From assembly GCA_014529385.2 (NCBI GenBank), contig CM043970.1, positions 40,481,279-40,541,278 of the forward strand: DNA of 60,000 nucleotides, read 5' to 3'. The stretch comes from Adiantum capillus-veneris. Its lineage: Eukaryota; Streptophyta; Polypodiopsida; Polypodiales; Pteridaceae. Position 1 is the first letter of the stretch; each line of letters starts with the position of its first letter. Position numbers and translations under genes: made by a program. This document shows positions 1 to 11,496 of this stretch, piece by piece. The notes beneath the pieces are model-generated. The model was given only the letters and a program-made list of their open reading frames with translations. It was not told where the DNA came from and searched no databases.

Positions 1-1480
1 ATGCTTCACCTCTTCAATCTGTTTTTGTGTGTAGAAAAGGCCTCCTTTTATAGGCCAAAAGAGCGCTCATGAGAGGCAGGCGTGTGTAGCCGCCCTTGTG
101 TAGACAAGTCCGAGTTGAATTCTCCCATGCACCCATGTGTGGCCGTCCTTGAGAAGACAAGTCCAATTTGAAATCGGCCACCGGCCATTGACTATCAGCC
201 ACCTACCATCGGCCAACCAAGCGGCCGTTTTTTGACTACTTTTCGACCGCCGTCCGGTCATAATATTCTGACAAAAAGCTCGAGACTGGCTGTGGAAATT
301 TTGGTTTTCGGGCGACTGATTTGTCTTCACGCACGATGGCTTCTCCTTAGAACGGGGGCCTTACAAATGTGCGTTTTTTAAAGAAAAAATTACAAGGGGT
401 AAATCAGGCTCCATATTTAACAATTATCACACTAGAATCCCACATCCAAAGAAAAAAGAGAAAATGAGACGAACTCAAGCCTTAAGCCACAAAAAAATTC
501 AAAATTGTAGTTGAGAAAAGTGGATCAAATGTGTTTGAAACAGAGTGATCACAAACATGTCAAAACCCAACCGGTCGAGAAAATTCCCTCAAGTCCTCAA
601 TACGGGAACCAAGTTTCAATAAAACCTGTCTTAAAACTTGGTAGAGCTTCAAATTTTGGCCTAAGCATTGGTCTACAAAAGTGGAAAAGAACGTCATAGT
701 TCAATCAAAGAACACTAGGAGCTAGGAGTGATCATAAATTATCAAGTGCAATCATTGCATTGAAAATTGGGCCTAAGATCAAAATATTGGGGGCACATTT
801 GATTGCAAATCAAGCTATTCAAAGCCCTCATTTCATTGTTTTAAAGGAATGCGGTCAACTTTGACACATTTGGACTAGTTTTACCCAACTCTTGTGAGTC
901 TAGAAAGCATTCAATTGCCAGAATTGCTTTGGCACAAGCAGTATTCTTGAGAAACATCAAAATATGCTAAGAGACAGTTTTAAAGACCAAAGACAACATG
1001 GACTCAAGTTGAACTGAGAATTCAGGTGAACCAAAGCCAAACAATAGCAATAGCACAAGAACAACTATAATAGAGAAAGTTTACAACTCTTTGACTACAT
1101 TGGGACGAGGTTTTATATGCTAATTTAGTAGGCCGTAGGTAATTGATGAGTAGTAAAAGAGGTAGAAGAGCCAAGATCCTATTCATCAGAGTAAAGCCAG
1201 ATCTAGAGAACTCCAAGATGTTCATAGATTTAGTGAAGCCTAGTATTGCAAACTCAAGGACGATGTGCAGAGAGAAGTTTAGAATATTGACCCAAGTAGC
1301 TATCCAACAATCTTCACAAGCTAGAAATCATATAGTTGCCAACATATGCAATCAAAATCATTGTACATGGACAACAATAGTCTAGTGTACAGTCAAGCCA
1401 CGGTTGGAAGACCCAACAGATTAGCCCAATAGAGGCAAGTCTAAGTGGAGAACAAAGTCAAAGGTAGTATTTATCAATAT
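1..1480. other. No gene recognised
   Basis: I see no supported coding region here. The sequence is AT-rich from about 360 onward, and the open frames on either strand are short and match nothing I recognise. The first 350 bases are less AT-rich and could be the edge of a repeat, but no second copy lies in this window. Confidence 0.4.
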
Positions 1481-1962
1481 ACAACCTAATGCTCAATGTT
1501 ATAAAAGAGGATGCCAACAACTTCGTCAGCACATAAGTAGAAATTTTTCAAGAGAATGATATGGACGAGTCAATTGAAGTGCCACCCATAATGGTGTATT
1601 GCTCAGATTGTGGAGAAAAGGTTGACATTTTCTAGAGGATTGTCCTAGAAACCCTAACAATAGGGGCATAACAATTGCAAAACGAAGCAAAGAGAAATTT
1701 GGAAATGAAATTTGATGTAAGTGCATCTAGCTTGTCTTTTTTTATGCAATCAAATGTTTCTCCATTACCACTAGAGGCATCATTAAAAGCATTGCAAGTT
1801 CAAAAACTGCATAAAGATGCACATGCACCTAAAAAGCTTAAATTGGAACCTCTAGACAATAAATTTATGCATGAATTTAGTCTAAGCACTCAGTTATCAC
1901 TCAAAGTCAAAAATAGTGTTAGGTTTTCAAATGATCTTGTATCCACAACTAGTAATGTGTAA
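1480..1962 (+). pseudogene. Broken retroelement gag fragment with zinc knuckle
   Basis: A CCHC knuckle is visible at about 1600-1643. The first half reads CSDCGEK. After a one-base shift the second half reads HFLEDCPRNP, preceded by a TGA. Such knuckles bind nucleic acid in retrotransposon Gag. The frame from 1675 continues for about 95 codons without a motif I recognise. The RNP run after the last cysteine resembles the decayed minus-strand Ty3 gag at about 45.8 kb, which suggests a related element. No protease, reverse transcriptase or LTR is visible nearby, so this is an isolated fragment. Confidence 0.5.
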
Positions 1963-3900
1963 TCATTTATGAGTCTAAGGGACACAACGTAGCGAATGCT
2001 ATAAGCATTGTATGACACACATAATTCATGTGCACATATGTAGACCGAGAAGGACATTGTACAAAAGGAGTTGACCAGTGTTTGAAAGGTCTACATATGA
2101 GCTCATAGAATTATGTCCACAGTGTTCGATCAAGAAGGATGGTTTATCTCTGAGGAAAGAATTGATTATAGCCCATCCTCTCTAGAGTTGAATTACATTT
2201 ATCGATTAAACCTATCCAAAGGCAAACTATCACTCGTCAAAAGTTAAGTTTCAACATTATGAACTCATGACAATACTCAAGGAAGTGGCACAAATGGGAC
2301 ACGGATACTCTTTGAGGGTGTCAATTGTCAAGAAGTGAATGTAACAAGCAATATAACCAGTCTCTACAAGCTAATCATCACCTCAATGATCAAAATAATT
2401 TGCATATATCCTATCTCACCGCTTTCAATCCTCACGTGCTTTCATTGACTAAATGGACTTGGAAAGCCACAACATTTTAGGGGAATCTATACTAGGTTAG
2501 GAGACAAGCTTACACAGTTTGACAATATTCTAGAAAGTTACAAAAATTGCAATATCACTCTCCTATCATCAAAATGACGTGTAATGGACTTTTAAGCACT
2601 CAAATTTGAAGATAAAGCCGAGAAACACTTCACGACAAACTTCAATAGAACTGACAATGCTTACACTCAAAATGAAAGTACAAGATGCAAGGAGCACAAT
2701 GCAAGTTTTGGAATCAAAATAGGATTACCCAATCATTGGAAAATTCAATTATAAGCTAGAGCTACTTGGCCTCTTGAGCGCACGTACATAGAGCTCCTTT
2801 CATTCTCCAAAACATAAGCCTCTTTCATACTAAGGTTATTATCTTTTATACCTAGGGCTTTTTAAATAGCCAATGATCAGGCTCACATGTGCCTTTACAA
2901 ATATCATAAAAGAATGATAAATTATAGAATATATCTGCCACTTTTGGAATATCTAGCTCAAAAAATGATAGATTACAAATATCTTAAAAATGTGGTGTCT
3001 GATTAGGTGGGTGCCTATATGTTGAAATGGCCAAACACTCCTCCCTTCCTAGCTTATATTGTCCCTTTACACAACCATGTGCAATCTGTTTGTTAGGGTT
3101 GTCTTTAGCTTAAAAATTTATTTGTAGTTGATAACACTCCCCCCTTCCTTGAGTGATATATATCGGTTGTGTTTAGGTTGATGCATGAGTTGGGCTTCTA
3201 TTTTTGAGGCAATTTTGCATTTTGTTGTACATTCTTCTTTTTGTTTCCACTTTTTGTAGTGGAAAGATGGATATTAATGTTGCATAGATTTTTGGGTATT
3301 GAGCCTCTTTGGATAGTTAACTTTATGATGGATCTTGCCCTCGGGTTCCACTGCAATGTGAGCCCTCTCCAATATTTCATCAACTTTGAAACACGTGAGA
3401 TCCTTATGATTGTTGTTGATAGCTCTCTTGTGGAATTTTTCATTGCTTGTCAGTTGTTTTTCTATGCCCTTCTTCAACTTGCCAATGTTTAATGGAGATT
3501 TCTTGTTCTTGAAGATAAGAGTTCCTTTTTGACATCATAGTTAAGACCTGTAGTTGTCGGTCTAATTCTGTGATGATTGATATGGGTAGTAGCAATTTCC
3601 TTATTGCTAGTACCTAATGTAGAAGGAATATATATAGGAAGATATTGGTGAGTGTTTCTAGATTAGGGTCTAAAACCTACACAATCAAAGGAAAAAAACC
3701 GGATGGGAAAAAAGTGCCTTTGGTATACGCTCTTATTGGAGTTGAGTAGTTGGACTTTAAGTACCTATTCATGCAAGGTGAGTGCTTGGAACAAACAAAG
3801 GAAGAGTGTTTAATGCAAGTGTCATTTGTGGAACACTCTATTTGAATACAAGATTATTATTTTTTTGAAGCATGCGATGTCAAAGATGGAGTTGATGGGT
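1963..3900. other. No gene recognised
   Basis: AT-rich sequence with only short open frames on both strands. The overlapping frames of about 80 codons at 3198-3492 show no motif. I see no repeat copy of this stretch elsewhere in the window. Confidence 0.4.
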
Positions 3901-3903
3901 GCT

Positions 3904-4725
3904 TCAAGGAACAAATGTAGCACATGTGACATCAGAGGATGTCGTAATAGCTTCCATGTTTCCAAGAAGGGTTTTTGATGTAGAAGCTTCTCCACTTGGT
4001 TTTGTGGATGCTATTTTCTCACTTTGAGTATCCTTAGGGACATCTTCTTCATTAAAAACATCACAATTGTCTCCCAAATCAATAGCATATGATACACACT
4101 CTTCTAGGGTCATATGCTTCTTGCTATACAGTATTGCGTGAAGCTCTTTGTTGAGCAATCCTTCTAGAAACAATGATATTAATCTTTCTTCTACTGGTAT
4201 TTCTAATTCTGGGCATCTTGCAATGTATTGCTTCATCCTAGTTGCACAATCCCTCTAACAGAATCACCTTGTTTCTGTTAGAAGCTATAGATTTGAGCTA
4301 TCATATTATGTTTGATCACAGTTTTGGAACATGCAGCTACAAATCCTTGAGCTAATGTATTCAAATCCATGATTGACCTTGGTGGAATGTTTTGGAACCA
4401 TTTCAAATGTTTTCCTTCTAGAGTCATTCCAAATCCCTCAAATTGAGTGTGGAAATCAAATATGTGTTCTGCTCTTAGCACTTGCTTGAAGCTTGTTGAG
4501 TGATCATATGGATCTCCACATCCACTGTATTTTTTGACCCATTTTTGAAAATTAGCTGGTTCGACACACGTCTATTTGGCTCAGCTCCAACTCTTCTAGT
4601 AGTTGAACCTATCTCAAGTCCTTCAAACCAATCTGTTGGAAATAGTGATTCATGTAGCCCTGGACTGGATTTAATGTCACTCGATTTTCTTCGTGATGAG
4701 GTAGGTTAGGGTTTTTTGACATTTT
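3904..4725 (-). pseudogene. Ty3-type gag remnant
   Basis: On the minus strand a Gag start region begins near 4725 (MSKNPNLPHHEE) and continues through shifted frames. Recognisable Gag helices include the block FQKWVKKYSGCGDPYDH, then GKHLKWFQNIPPRSI at about 4390-4430, and EERLISLFLEGLLNKELHA at about 4115-4185. This order (Trp-Phe block, then a KQYIARCPE and LFLEGL block) is typical of Ty3/gypsy capsid domains in plants. Frameshifts fall near 4600 and 4260, so it cannot make a full Gag. No pol follows at lower coordinates. It is a truncated element in the opposite orientation to the fragment at 1480. Confidence 0.6.
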
Positions 4726-5019
4726 TCCCAAAAGGTCTCTCGCGGAGTTCCTCTCTTGGAATAGTTTCCGGTCCTTGGCCCAATATCCAATCTCTTATAG
4801 AGTACCCTTGGTATTTGGTTTGTTCTATCTCCTCAGGACTCATCATAACAAAGTTATTGTTATAATAATCCCTAAATAGTTAAGTTGGTAGATCTACTGA
4901 ACCCTTATTTTTTATTTTTAAGATATAGATGATCTTCATGGGTGTTAACTGCCTTGATTACTTTGTTAGCGAAGTGGCAATTTTTTGCTCCTTGGCCCCT
5001 CAGCAGCCCACGTGGCTGC

Positions 5020-5105
5020 ACCTCATCTCGCTGTAAAGCTCTAAAAAAACAGCGTCGTTGACGTGCTGTAAAGCTCTAAAAAAAACAGCGTCGACGTACT
5101 GTAAA
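5020..5105. repeat. Short tandem repeat, about 2.5 copies
   Basis: A unit of about 40 bp containing GCTGTAAAGCTCTAAAAAA and CAGCGTCG is repeated, the last copy partial and diverged. Confidence 0.6.
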
Positions 5106-5137
5106 AAGCTACACCGTCAAATTAACAATAAAAACAG

Positions 5138-5308
5138 CAGGAGCCTATTGCCTTCTCCTCTCCCAACTCAGGGCAACTCCCGGCAGGTTGACATCAGGAG
5201 CCTATTGCCTTCTCCTCTCCCAACTCAGGGCAACTCCCGGCAGGGTGACATCAGGAGCCTATTGCCTTCTCCTCTCCCAACTCACGGCAACTCCCAGCAA
5301 GACGAAGA
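5138..5308. repeat. 57-bp tandem repeat, three copies
   Basis: Copies start at 5138, 5195 and 5252, each beginning CAGGAGCCTATTGCC, with a period of exactly 57 bp. The period is a multiple of three. A plus-strand frame from 5058 to 5312 therefore reads the block as three 19-residue repeats (RSLLPSPLPTQGNSRQ). The third copy carries a few substitutions. Nothing else supports a gene, so I call it a repeat. It abuts a TC microsatellite. Confidence 0.85.
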
Positions 5309-5324
5309 CTAGTGACCATCAGGT

Positions 5325-5326
<2 letters not shown>

Positions 5327-5394
<68 letters not shown>
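5327..5394. repeat. (TC)n microsatellite
   Basis: An uninterrupted TC dinucleotide run of about 68 bp immediately follows the 57-bp repeats. Confidence 0.98.
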
Positions 5395-5396
<2 letters not shown>

Positions 5397-5399
5397 CTG

Positions 5400-6630
5400 A
5401 CCTTTGCTTCATTAAACAAGTCTGTTGTCATAGGTAGCATTCAAAAACTTCAAAGTGTCTGGTCAAGCAGCTGAACCTGGTAGTGCTCCTGCCATGGCGT
5501 CACTGTTGCCCAAAGAGCTAGTCATGCTTGTTGCCTTTGCATCAAAGTAGCATAATATGCCTTTGCATACTCTTCCTGCCAAAATAGCCTATAGACCTTG
5601 TGTTAAACAACAAAGAGTCTGGAATTTTCAAAAGAGCAAGAGACTCCACAGAGGTAGTGTACAAACCCCATTTTTAAGCTTATCTTCCCTGACATGACCC
5701 CAACGAAATGGAGCATCGTCACCAGCTCCTAAGGGAGACTTTTCGATATGACCATGATGAAGCTCCTCTTATTCATCGGTAGTAGGCGACTCAGTCCGCC
5801 TCAACTTCATCAATCGTTCATCGGACTCTATGTGCTTCAAAACCTTTTCGACTGCATTTCGAGTCCCACAAATGCTTCCATTGATGCCTTCACTAGCAAG
5901 TATGATACCTCCTGAGACACGCTGTTGATCTCAATCATAAATTTGTAAACAATGAAAACAGGAAACGTATTAAGACAGCTTATACATTCGACCTCCCGGA
6001 TACTGGTCACTCAAGTTAAGAGATGACAACTAGAGCCTCATGAGACCAAGTCTGACTGATACCACAAGTCTTCTAAATGTAATTACAACAACCCCCCCCC
6101 CCCCCCCCCGCCCCCCCTCCCCCTCCCCCCTCTTAGCCCCGAAATCTTCAAGCCTCAAAACAAAACAAATGGTTTTGACAAACAAGTTGAAACCCCCAAA
6201 ATTTTCCCATTTCCAAGATTTGTTCACAGCATAGAGAACACACTTTGCAGTTAATCGAAGTTCAAAGCTCAATGTAATTGATTAATAGTGTGAATGTATT
6301 ATCTGTATATACCTACAAGAACCAAGGAAAATCCCTCATTTCCCCATAGAGAATGTGCAAGTTTTACACCTAGTATATTCACCCACAAAACAATACAATC
6401 ATTCTCCTCATCAAGCATGTGCACACAAACGATACAAAGAAATTGACCAATACAATTCTTCGCAACTTAGACAGAAACATGAAGAAAATTGCAAAGTTTT
6501 TGATTCATGCTCCAAAGTTTCTGGCGATGCTGCACGATATGGTACTAGCGTTGATGAAATACGATCTACTGCATGCTGACGGTAGGAGTAGTTGGAGGAC
6601 CTCGAGGGCCATCGAGTACGCAGATGGCGT
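5400..6630. other. No gene recognised; C-rich tract at 6092-6131
   Basis: This is the left flank of the outer retrotransposon. It has no recognisable coding region. It contains a near-pure C run (18 C, one G, then more C) at 6092-6131 that could form a C-rich/G-rich structure or be prone to slippage. The last four bases, GCGT, are repeated directly after the element at 25216. Confidence 0.5.
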
Positions 6631-7675
6631 TGTCAGGAGTTTTTTGGAGCAAGGGATTGCGCATATGTACATATACATGCATGGTGCATCAAATAAAGAA
6701 TTGCCCATTTTTCAGAGCCAGGCGGTTACGTGGGGCCCACATGTGTACAGGTAGGACAGGGTGTACATAGTGCATTGATTTTCACTATTACCAGTACCAC
6801 TGTGTTTTTTCTACAATAAGGAGGAGTTGGTAGCGCGTAAAACTTCTCGAGGAAGCTATCCGCAGGCCGACGACATGAGGTAAGCAGGTGCGTCAGATGG
6901 CATCGAGTGGCGTCAGGAGGTCGAACGGCGTCAATACTTGCACGCGGAGAAGTATGGACACGACGTGGGTGTTTTCTTGTGATACTTATTCAGAAAGGTC
7001 ATCACAAGGACCAATTTTTGGGGCCACTTCACGTGGTTGCGGGATGCATTATTTGGAAAAACTGAGTGCCACGTGTGTGGATGATGCAAAAAGGTGACAA
7101 CTATGCACTGCGAGGTCAATTTTTGGCCTGTTCGGGGTCCGTTTGAGGTCATCTAAAAGGCCACGGCTGCCCAAATAATAAAGCTAAGTGTGGGAACTGA
7201 AAAAACTGGGAGAAGACTAGAAAAAATGTGGAGAAGAGAGGAGGAACAGCTGCAAGTGTGTTTTTGCTGTTTTTGGAGCATTTTTTGGCCAAATTCCTCA
7301 CAGATTTTCTGTTGTTTTTCTGTGTAATCGTCTCCGGTGAGTGAAGCCTCTGCTTAACTTTGTGGTTGTATCTGGTGTATTTCCTCAATATTGTGTAGAC
7401 TATTTGCCCCATTGGTGTTGGCTGAGCTTCATTGAGTCTAAACAACAGCAATTTGCCTCCTTTGAGCTGAATTGAGAGTGTGTGTGTGAGTGTATATGTG
7501 TGAGTGTTGAGTGGGCAAGTGGGAAATCTCTCTCTTCTCACTCCGTCCGTGTGTTTCCTGTCTCGGCGAGGCTAGTTTTGTAAGTCGAGTGGTGCCCCAT
7601 AATGTGTGTGTGTATCATTCCAAGAGTGTGTGAGGTCATTATAGAGGCGTTTTGTGTGTTTCCATCCCGCTCACA
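6631..7675 (+). repeat. Left LTR of outer element
   Basis: 1,045 bp, TG to CA. It lacks about 100 bp that the right LTR carries between TTTTTTGGCC and CCTCACAG (7290 versus 24731-24828). Several short GT-rich tracts lie near the 3' end. An AATAAA lies near 7176, but I cannot assign promoter or poly(A) sites with confidence. Confidence 0.93.
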
Positions 7676-7681
7676 TTCTTT

Positions 7682-7699
7682 TGGCGCCCCCACGGAGGA
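7682..7699 (+). promoter_or_regulatory. Primer-binding site of outer element
   Basis: TGGCGCCCCCACGGAGG lies six bases after the LTR end. The TGGCGCC start is the form seen in many plant Ty3 elements and is complementary to a tRNA 3' end. I cannot say which tRNA beyond the CCA-adjacent bases. Confidence 0.75.
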
Positions 7700-8615
7700 T
7701 CTTCTTCGAGTACCTTCTGCTTCGAGCTTCAAGCTTCGAGATTCGGGGCTACAGGTTACAGGTTACACGGACAGGTACAGGTACAGGTGTTTCACACAGG
7801 TACAGGTAGCTGGAGTACAGTGATATACTAGCAGTGATGTCACTTGCAGTTGTTGTGGGTATGCATCACTTGGCGCCCATTTTAGCGTATTGTCTGCTGG
7901 ATTGTATGTTACTTGTGGAAACTGCCATTGTACGCATTTGTGGAGCCATAATTGGTTGAATTTGGCAGTCCTAGCCATTTCTGAGACGGTCTGGAAGATA
8001 GTCATTTCTGAGACTTGACTATACGCGATTTGCATTAGCCTTCGTGTGAGGGTCGATAGCGTGAGGTTTTTATTGAGCTGGGGGATTCTCAAATGTGGAG
8101 ATCCTTTCGGTGATACAGGTAGCTGGAGCACCCTTTTCGTGACCTCGCCATAGGCTATGTACTAGTGATTCCTACTTGATGCTCGAGTTCTATTGTTGGC
8201 AGTCTATGCTTACACATACAGTCTATATTTTGGCTTCTTACTGCTCTACTTCTGGGGAAACTCTGCCAAAAATTTTCCGAGTTGTGATGGCTGGTTTTTT
8301 GGTCTTTTGAGCCATTTATGCTGTGATGCTGCTGAAATTTTGGCAAAATCAGAGGATAAGTCAGGTGTGCCTTCTTGGGAGCTGCATGGTTGGCTTTAAT
8401 GGATGATCAAAATGGCCCTCAATTCACTCCATTTCATTTTACTCAAAGAATCCAGATAAATGTTCATGTGTCCAGGAAGATTTATTTCCAGCAGCGCATA
8501 GTCTTTATGTTCGGGCCAAGAAGATTACGAGAGATCTTGGAATGTCCTTTGCCTGTTGTAATTCCGATGATCAACTATGAAAACTCATTTGATGTGCATG
8601 TGTTTGTCCTTATCT
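7700..8615 (+). other. Outer-element 5' leader, first part
   Basis: Between the primer site and the chromovirus insertion the leader contains a run of ACAGGT-like short repeats (about 7749-7812). It also has a small open frame from ATG 8399 (MDDQNGPQFTPFHF) that runs to the insertion point and would have stopped at once in the uninterrupted element. The leader resumes at 18587 and reaches the gag ATG at 18691, so its full length would be about 1 kb. The small frame has no motif I know. Confidence 0.55.
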
Positions 8616-9262
8616 TGTAAGGTCTCTGACCCAATCACAAGAGCATCCTTGTACCACGAAATGAATACAATGGAATAAGTTACTATTTTTAGCAGTTTTC
8701 CAGATTATGTCAGTGCCATGATGTTTAGAATGTTATGAAGCTTCAAAATGTGAATTAAAATAAATTTTGTGTAAAATTTTGAAAAATAGTAAGTTTTTGG
8801 TCACCCGAACCGTCCAGTCTCGACCGTCTCGAAAATCTGCACCCGTACCCCGAATTTGAAAAAAATGCATTTTTGGACCCCGGGGCTGCTAAATATGGCA
8901 GGTACTCGGGCCAGTACGCCTTAGTTAGAGCTTTGTATGGCAATTTACGGCATCAAAATCCGATTCGTATGACCCGTTTTAGCCTAGAACCAACTTTCCT
9001 AAAAATTGTCCGGGGAGGCACCGGGGGCCCGGGACTGTGTGGGAACAGGTCCCAGGCCACTCCAGATCAGCTTTAGCAGCTAGGGGGCGCCCTCTTGCTT
9101 TGTGGGAGTCTTGGGAAAGCTGCCAAGCCTGCAACTCAGTCTCAGAACCAGTTAACCAAGCCAACCTGACACTTGGTGGGCAGAGAACTGGACTTGCCAT
9201 GCTTAACTGGAGAAGCTCCCAGATGCATTTAGCAACCCAGATCGATTTTCAGCCTGTAGGAG

Positions 9263-9330
9263 CCTATTTAAAGACCTGCATACACACACACACACACACA
9301 CTTATGATCACACACACACACAGTGCATAA
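9263..9330 (+). promoter_or_regulatory. Putative LTR promoter: TATA box and CA repeat
   Basis: CTATTTAAAG is followed about 15-60 bp later by a CA-rich microsatellite, where transcription would be expected to start. The same arrangement recurs in the right LTR at about 17149-17220. The position upstream of the LTR-encoded ATG at 10163 fits a message that includes that exon. Confidence 0.5.
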
Positions 9331-10162
9331 ACACACACCCACAGACATTGGGGAGGTGCTGCCGAATCACACACCTATTGAAGAAGAAGCTAGGAGGGAG
9401 GTGCTGCCGAATTTTCATCTCAAGAAGCTCAATTAGATCAGAAAATCGAGAAGATTACCAGCTATTAATCACGGTAATAACAGTTTAATTAATGCCATCT
9501 GTGAATCTTTTTCTCTACCATCTAAATCCCTTGTCTATTATGCTTATTCCTAGTCAAAAATCTCTATGACTACTCTCTAAATTCTCCTTATTCGTACTCT
9601 ATTATGTAATCATCATTCCATAGCTGAATTATCAGCCATTATTCACTCTCGATTAATGATTGGAGCATAATTATCAGAATCTTCTCTCTCTAGATAGCAT
9701 AGTAATTAGTCGGTAAGCTAGTATTTTTGCAGATTGAAGAGAATCACTATTGTAATTACTCATTAACATTGTAGCTTAATTGAATTCATTCTCTTATGCA
9801 TTAAGACGTAATTAAGGAGAAATTAATCCGTCAATAAGTCTCTAAGAATTGGTTTTTCCTCACACATATGCATAGGGTAAATCTGCATCATCTAATTGCT
9901 AGGAAATAGTTTAATCATACTTAATCCAATTCTCTGGTAATTCCAATAGTGAAATCCTAATTATTCTTGATCATGTAACCGAATAATTATCTTAGAGCCG
10001 GTTCCCATAGGATTATGTGCCATCCTGAATGATTGCTTTATGGAAGAAATCTAGACACTCATATAGGAGGGATTAACTGATGTCACTAATCTACCCATTG
10101 GACTGTTATGATGCTGTGAACCTTAGCTCTTTCCCCAAGCTAATCATTTAAAGTAGTGAGAA

Positions 10163-10303
10163 ATGGCTCCGGTTAAGAGGACGCGCTTCGGTGGTGCCCA
10201 TGATTGCGAAGCAGGAACGAGCAATGTCAACGGAAAGGGGAAGGCTCCCATGGACGAGCAAATACTGGCCATCTCACGGGCCATCGATGAAGAAATGGAA
10301 GAG
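10163..10303 (+). CDS. LTR-encoded start exon, predicted to splice into gag
   Basis: An ATG opens a 47-codon exon (MAPVKRTRFGGAHD to AIDEEMEE), basic at the start and acidic at the end. It finishes exactly at GAG followed by GTAGGT, a good plant splice donor. Read without splicing the frame stops after 16 more codons. The donor is in phase 0. Two downstream acceptors are also in phase 0: CAG before 11497, and TAG before 12217 where the gag frame opens without its own ATG. The exon is repeated in the right LTR (18046-18186) with only a few substitutions, and the frame and donor are kept in both. I infer that it supplies the Gag start. No transcript evidence is available here. Confidence 0.6.
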
Positions 10304-10597
10304 GTAGGTCCCAATTTCTATTCAAGTTGTTTAATTAACATTGCATACGATTAGTTAGGAATGAACATATCCCCGAACATGTTGGAGAAATCCGATAGAA
10401 ACCTCGGTATCGAATGCATAGTACATTTAAGTATAAAGTAGGAAAGAAATGATTGATGGGTATGCTGTTTGCAAGAGGAAAGAATGTTTGCTAGGGAAAA
10501 TTTAGCTCGACATGTTCATTTTATTTCCAATGTTGAATCAGTCCTGACCCCCCTACTGATCACAGGGGGCAGAGTTCCTCGTTAGGGCTCTTGAATC

Positions 10598-10709
10598 CAC
10601 GACATGCTTTCTATGCGGTGGATACCCACGACTTGCTTTCTATGCGGTGGGAACCCACGTCTTGCTTTCTATGCGGTGGGAGTGTCCATGATGTGCTTTC
10701 TATGCGGTG
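10598..10709. repeat. Tandem repeat of about 30 bp in the LTR
   Basis: Four units share the core CTTTCTATGCGGTGG and begin with CCACG or a variant. Each unit starts CCAC and ends GTGG, so each could form a small stem. The truncated right LTR keeps about three units (18479-18564) and its break falls inside the fourth. Confidence 0.85.
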
Positions 10710-11384
10710 GACATACCTAGTTGTATGGGCAGCTAGGCGACAACGGGAGGAGTGAACTCTCGCTGGAGGGGGGATGTTATACCTCCAGGACATTGGAATT
10801 TTTATGAATAAGTTTGAGTAGAATTTTTACAAGAATTCTGTCTTGGTGTTGTTTGCAATACTGGTTGAAGGGCTGTTTTAACGAACCATGTGATTCGGAA
10901 TTAAACAAGGAATATTTATGTTGAACAACCTTTGTGGTAGTAATTAGGTCACACGAGGAAGTGTGAGTGTGGGGGTGGAAAGTGGGGGCTTGGCTCGGGT
11001 TGCCAAAGCCTACGAGATGGGTGGTCCCGATTGGTCGGGAAGTCTCTGTCCCCATAGTGCTTACTCGATATTAGTAATGCTCATTGCCCCTAGAGTGGGG
11101 AATTCTCGAGAGTACGTGCCTCTGAAACATGGGGAAAAAGGCACTCGAGGCTTCTCTCCTCTTGGAAGGTGGGTCTTAGGATTGCTAGATAGTTAAGTAC
11201 GCTTCCCCTGCGAGGTGGAGCTAGATCTCGTTGCTAGTAGGCTCGAACTCGACTCACTTTGTGATGAGAGATCGTCCGCTACTTGACCCCTGAACCATTT
11301 TGTTTGCTTCCGCTATAGATCTAGTGGCCACCAAGTTTACCATCAGATCCGTTGTTTGATACGACGGGGTGGGGACCTCACATC

Positions 11385-11400
11385 TGGTATCAGAGCCTAG
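11385..11400 (+). promoter_or_regulatory. Primer-binding site of inner chromovirus
   Basis: TGGTATCAGAGCCTAG matches the initiator-methionine tRNA type of primer site used by many plant LTR elements. It lies two bases after the inferred LTR end and inside the predicted intron. Confidence 0.9.
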
Positions 11401-11496
11401 GTTAGGCTGGGAAAATAAAGTCGTATTGTTTGAACATTTAAAAGGAACTGAAAGTATATAGGTAGTTGATCCGAATTCCTTGCATTGGTGTTGCAG

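Larger units (their letters stand above)
8616..11382 (+). repeat. Left LTR of inner chromovirus, full length
   Basis: Runs from TGTAAGG to the CA just before the primer site. It contains a TATA-like CTATTTAAAG at about 9263-9272, a CA-repeat just after it, a short coding exon with a splice donor (10163-10303) and a tandem repeat of about 30 bp at 10598-10709. The last 698 bp (10685-11382) have no counterpart in the truncated right LTR. The 3' end is therefore inferred from the primer-site position and not from LTR comparison. Confidence 0.85.

Noticed and set aside
3198-3492. Overlapping open frames of about 80 codons on both strands
   Set aside because: AT-rich, no motif, no homologous copy in the window, and mutually overlapping.
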